This document shows, one piece after another, positions 60,500 to 64,000 of a stretch of DNA of 64,000 bases; position 1 is the first letter of the stretch, and each line of letters opens with the position of its first letter. Location: the NCBI RefSeq assembly GCF_043641665.1, contig NC_092195.1, positions 17,504,774 through 17,568,773 on the forward strand, in the 5' to 3' direction. Below the pieces are notes generated by a model. That model saw only the letters and a list, made by a program, of their open reading frames with translations, searched no databases and was not told where the DNA came from. Made by a program: the position numbers and the translations under genes. Origin of the DNA: Enoplosus armatus (lineage: Eukaryota; Chordata; Actinopteri; Centrarchiformes; Enoplosidae).

Positions 60500-61471
60500 G
60501 CGCCAAATTGTGGGAGGTCGTAACAAATGAAGCAAGGGCTCCAACACCTCCTGTGGTATCCTGGCAGTAGCCTATCGCAGTCGGCTGAAGGGCATCTAAT
60601 GATGGACCGGAGGCGGAGGCAACAAGGAGAGCGCCGGTGCCTCGGACAAACCAGGGAGTCTCACTTCCGACAGACACCAGTTTGAGATCGGACCTCTCCG
60701 CGACCTGAGCGAGATTTGGACGCAAAAAGTTTGACTTTACGCGCGTATTTAATCCGCCTATATGTGGTCTGCGAGACATTTCACGTTTTACGCAAAAACG
60801 TCCTCTTGTAACGCGTCGATTCTGGACTTTACGCAATTTTAGGAGGCTGAGCATCCAGCCTGTCCTCATGTGGAAATATAACTGCTCCTGCTAGTGTTGC
60901 TCTGCTGTCTCAAGCGTGTGAGAGGCGACAGATTCAACCGGGACATCCATCCATCCACAGCCCGACAAGTCAGCTCAAACTGGAGCGTCTCTTTTGACAC
61001 AAACTCATCCAAGAGCTCGGCGAGGAAACAAGTCAATCTTAAACCCAAACGGACAAAACCGAGATGCAGCATTTGTCCACAAAGTTAAACCCAAGACTGA
61101 ACAAAAACGCATGAGACGCTCACAGGAGTTCAGCTCGGACTAAACCATGTCGGAGCTGCTCGGAGTTGTGCGTAAAAGCAGCCGCGCACCGGACAGGAAG
61201 TGAACTAATTATTATTAAACCCCATCCCTCATTTCCATATCTAGCGTGAGTTGGCTGGACCGCAGCCAATCACCCACCGAAGGGCAGCAAGAGTCGTAAA
61301 AGCATTATCCTTCCTCCATCACAATTACACTGACATGCGCAATCTGCACACGGGCATCAACACCAGCCACCGTTCGCTTATTTCACCGACCCCGCTCCCT
61401 CCGAAGGGTCCCAGTCGCTGCTCGTAGATGAGTCGGCGGAAGGCAGCCGCGAGTCGCAGACAGAGATCAAC
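60500..61471 (+). promoter_or_regulatory. sall3: GC-rich promoter and 5' UTR of sall3
   Basis: CpG density and GC content rise sharply from about 60540 to 61640 against an AT-rich background, the normal setting of a developmental-regulator promoter. CCAATC at about 61266-61271 is a possible CCAAT box. No clear TATA box was seen. Open frames on both strands in this stretch reflect its GC content. The transcription start is probably within the last few hundred bases before 61472. Confidence 0.55.
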
Positions 61472-61553
61472 ATGTCCCGCCGCAAGCAAAGCAAGCCGCA
61501 GCACCACAAGTCCGAGGACGGAGCGACACAGACCGGACTCCTCTGCAGACATG
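61472..61553 (+). CDS. sall3: Sall3 transcription factor, first coding exon only
   Basis: ATG at 61472 (context CAACATGT) opens 27 codons plus one base, followed by a GTACGT donor at 61554. The N-terminus MSRRKQSKPQH matches the invariant SALL-family motif MSRRKQxKPQH that recruits the NuRD histone deacetylase complex. The following KSEDGA is nearest in style to SALL3 (KSDEEL), and the order mbp-galr1-sall3 matches human 18q23. All zinc-finger exons lie beyond the window, so the paralog (SALL1, 3 or 4) is decided by position more than by sequence. The short first exon with a phase-1 junction is usual for the family. The protein is nuclear and acts in neural, limb and sensory development. Confidence 0.85.
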
Positions 61554-63830
61554 GTACGTGTCCCGGAGGCTTTAAACCACTTTTACCGGGTTTACTTCAG
61601 CTGCGCTAACAGACCACCAAGAGCCCCTGTCAGCTTCCTTTAAAGGGTTTTATATCGGAAGAGCATGTTAAAGTACAGGAATATGACACCGTTAACAATG
61701 AGGGTGTCTTTACGTCTAAAAATATCTAAAAGCTCTATTTCGATTGACTTTTATTTTTTACATTTTAACATTATTTACTCTTCAGTTTGGAGTCTGCCAA
61801 ATTAAACCTTAAAAAGTCTTAAAACAAGTCAAAGAAACTGTGTGATCTGGTCGCGAGAAGAGAATTTAATGGTGCACATTTTAATGTTCAGTTTTTAATG
61901 TTTTACCGAAAACTTCATTTTCATTAATGCTGAAGAGTTTGAAGGCGATAAGCAGAAACAGGGCCTGTAGTGAACTACACCTCCAGGATGCAAAGAGCCA
62001 CCAGACGAGGAGGGATCGTTTCTGCAGATTGTGTTTGAGGTTATTCTGTGTTTTGGCTCGAGGCCTTCCTGTCAACTATTGAAAGTTTCACATTTTAATG
62101 AGATTAGAAACCAAAGTAATCTGAAATGAAAACGTGGCCTTAACGAAATCGTGTAGTAGTGTAGTGTATTTACTTACATGGGGACTCCTGTATTTTGCTT
62201 AATTAACAAGTCTTATATTTTCAATACAAATTGTTTCATAAATAATATGAAAAACAAATGAAATGAGATTAAATGGATCTTAACATCCAGTTTTTCTTAA
62301 TCTTAACGTTTGCTGGGAGTGTATGAAATGATTGTTAAAATGATCAGCCCTGTACACATTATTTGTAACTAGATCTCACCTCGTCAGCACATTGCCAGCC
62401 TGTGTTATGGTACACCAGATGCCTAACATCATTTCTAATATTTTAATATTTAATTAAACAATTTAATTTTGTCCTAATGCACGTGCAGGAAATCCCGGAT
62501 GTTATTTGAACCTTTTAATCAACACTAACAGCTGAGCGCTAACTCATATCAACACCAATAAATTCACCGTTTAACTATTGGATGTGTGTTTAACCAAAAT
62601 TGACTGAATTTTAAACAGAATTTGGCCTGCACTCCATAAATTTGGTGCAAGATCTCTGAGAAAATGTGTTTACATCGTACCAGGCTTTAACTGACTGGTT
62701 CATAAATCTAAATGAATCTAATGTAATATGATTCATTTCACATATATGTATTTATTTATATCAATATCGACTTTTTTGATCATTTATGGCACAAGCCTCT
62801 CAAAAGCAAAAGGCCTGCAAAAGACCAAGACAATTTCACGCATTAATTCACATCATCACCATCACAGTTCTTGTTCCATGTTTTTCAGTAAAGTTACTTG
62901 TCACTTTATTATTATTTGTGGCTGTGAAAAGGTGTCGAGTGTGGCGGAGGCCCTCCCACCGCCCTGCAGCCAGGCGGGGGGCTCCGCCACTCTGAGATGG
63001 GCTTTGATTGAGCCTGCTGACTTAACCTTTGTCAGCCTCACCCTGCAAGGGGCAAGTGCTCCATGTCTGGATCATAATACAATTAGTACATCTGAACCGT
63101 TGACCTTTGCGGCCCAGAGGTCACACAGAGAGGCAAAGAGGCATTAACGCTGGCCTGAGAGTCTGTTTGCTTTTCAGCTGTAGCTTCATGGGTTTTTATT
63201 TTTTTCCCTCTCATCGCCAAACTACACAGCAAGAAACATAAATCTGTTTTCTGCTCCTAACATTATGGATTGAGTGCGGGTGACATTTTAAAACAAATTT
63301 CTATCAGTGTTATTATATTTGGAAATATGTTCAGAGCTTTAAATCAAAACTGATGTTTTCTTTGTTTTTTCTGGAAGTGAATCTTACAAAGCGCAGACAA
63401 AGTCCTGAGCTAAAACAGTGAAAGTGTTTTCGCGCCTGTGTTTGCTGAATCGCCTTGGTGATCTTCAGACCACCCACTTGGTGAGCCAGCGTCTCTGATT
63501 ATTTACTGACGAGTTTGACTTTTAAATAGATTTTACTCACTCTGCTGTGGTCACACTCGTCTTTTCTAAACTGAAAGATAAAAGTTTAAAATCAGTTTTT
63601 ATTATCTCAGATGTGAGACAGCTGGAAGATAAAGCCTGTGATGTATTAACAAACGTATTGCTCATTAATACAGAGGTTGCAATGTGTGTTTGCGTGAGGA
63701 TTTGTTGGTATAATTGTACACCAGACGTCTCACTCTGTGTTTATCTGGGGCACACTGGGACTCTTTCAGGTGGTGAAACATAGTGATAATTGGAGTGCAT
63801 TGACTACACTTGGAAACACATACACACAAC

Positions 63831-63831
<1 letters not shown>

Positions 63832-63875
<44 letters not shown>
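63832..63875. repeat. (CA)n microsatellite
   Basis: An almost pure CA run of about 22 units within the sall3 intron. Confidence 0.95.
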
Positions 63876-63877
<2 letters not shown>

Positions 63878-63963
63878 CATGTTAAATTCAGCACAAACAC
63901 ACGCACGTTTAAATAGCTTTATGTCCACTGATTTACTTTAAGAACAAAGGTGCAGCACATTTG

Positions 63964-63965
<2 letters not shown>

Positions 63966-64000
<35 letters not shown>
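63966..64000. repeat. (CA)n microsatellite reaching the window end
   Basis: At least 17 CA units, cut by the window border. It is separated from the preceding CA run by about 90 bp. Confidence 0.95.

Larger units (their letters stand above)
61554..64000 (+). other. sall3: First intron of sall3, running off the window
   Basis: At least 2.4 kb with no exon of the zinc-finger part. The stretch at about 62930-63150 (GTTGACCTTTGCGGCCCAGAGG, CTTTGATTGAGCC) is repeat-free and GC-richer, so it is a possible intronic enhancer. The end is filled with CA repeats. Confidence 0.5.

Noticed and set aside
61428..61643. 71-codon plus frame starting MSRRKAAAS over the sall3 first exon
   Set aside because: It is in a different frame from the conserved SALL start at 61472; its resemblance at the first five residues is a coincidence of CGC/CGG-rich sequence.
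63665..63928. Minus frame with a long Val-Cys run
   Set aside because: Direct translation of a CA microsatellite.
1..64000. CRISPR arrays, bacterial operons, integrated virus genes
   Set aside because: No direct-repeat/spacer array, no ribosome-binding-site-led gene clusters and no recognisable viral protein; the window is ordinary vertebrate nuclear DNA.

Overview
The window looks like nuclear DNA of a spiny-rayed (acanthomorph) teleost fish. Genes are split by long introns with GT/AG sites. Spacers are AT-rich and full of short non-autonomous repeats typical of such genomes (short inverted-repeat elements, a tRNA-headed SINE, an L2-like LINE tail, CA/CTTT microsatellites). The recognisable proteins are vertebrate, with fish-like forms of myelin basic protein and galanin receptor 1. 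There is no CRISPR array and nothing bacterial or viral.

Layout. (1) 1-5760: zbtb22 on the plus strand (BTB domain plus three C-terminal zinc fingers) in three coding exons, with a polyA signal at 5738. (2) 5857-6040: a 20-bp minisatellite whose nine units each carry TTCTAGAA, a heat-shock-element-like palindrome. (3) About 7270-15400: mbp (myelin basic protein) on the minus strand. Five constitutive coding exons are assembled here. A 59-nt exon with good splice signals would switch the last exons into another open frame. Directly upstream of the classic first exon lies sequence matching the golli part of mammalian golli-MBP, interrupted by two in-frame TGA codons. (4) 24637-26390: galr1, a three-exon galanin receptor on the plus strand. 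(5) 27-60 kb: mostly a gene desert with many dispersed repeats, a decayed LINE, an unidentified three-exon minus-strand gene candidate at 38.3-39.6 kb, one possible plus-strand exon at 56.8 kb, and stretches that look like conserved regulatory DNA. (6) 60.5-64 kb: the GC-rich promoter and first exon of sall3. Its NuRD-recruiting N-terminal motif is intact, and the rest of the gene lies beyond the window.

The order mbp - galr1 - sall3 is the same as on human 18q23, which supports all three calls. The genes are not one pathway: mbp builds myelin, galr1 is a neuropeptide receptor, and sall3 and zbtb22 are transcription factors. The desert between galr1 and sall3 is a likely place for long-range sall3 enhancers.

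Limits: splice sites and exon joins were read by eye. No alignment, expression or repeat-library search was run. Repeat families are described by structure and by similarity to sequences remembered from other fish genomes.
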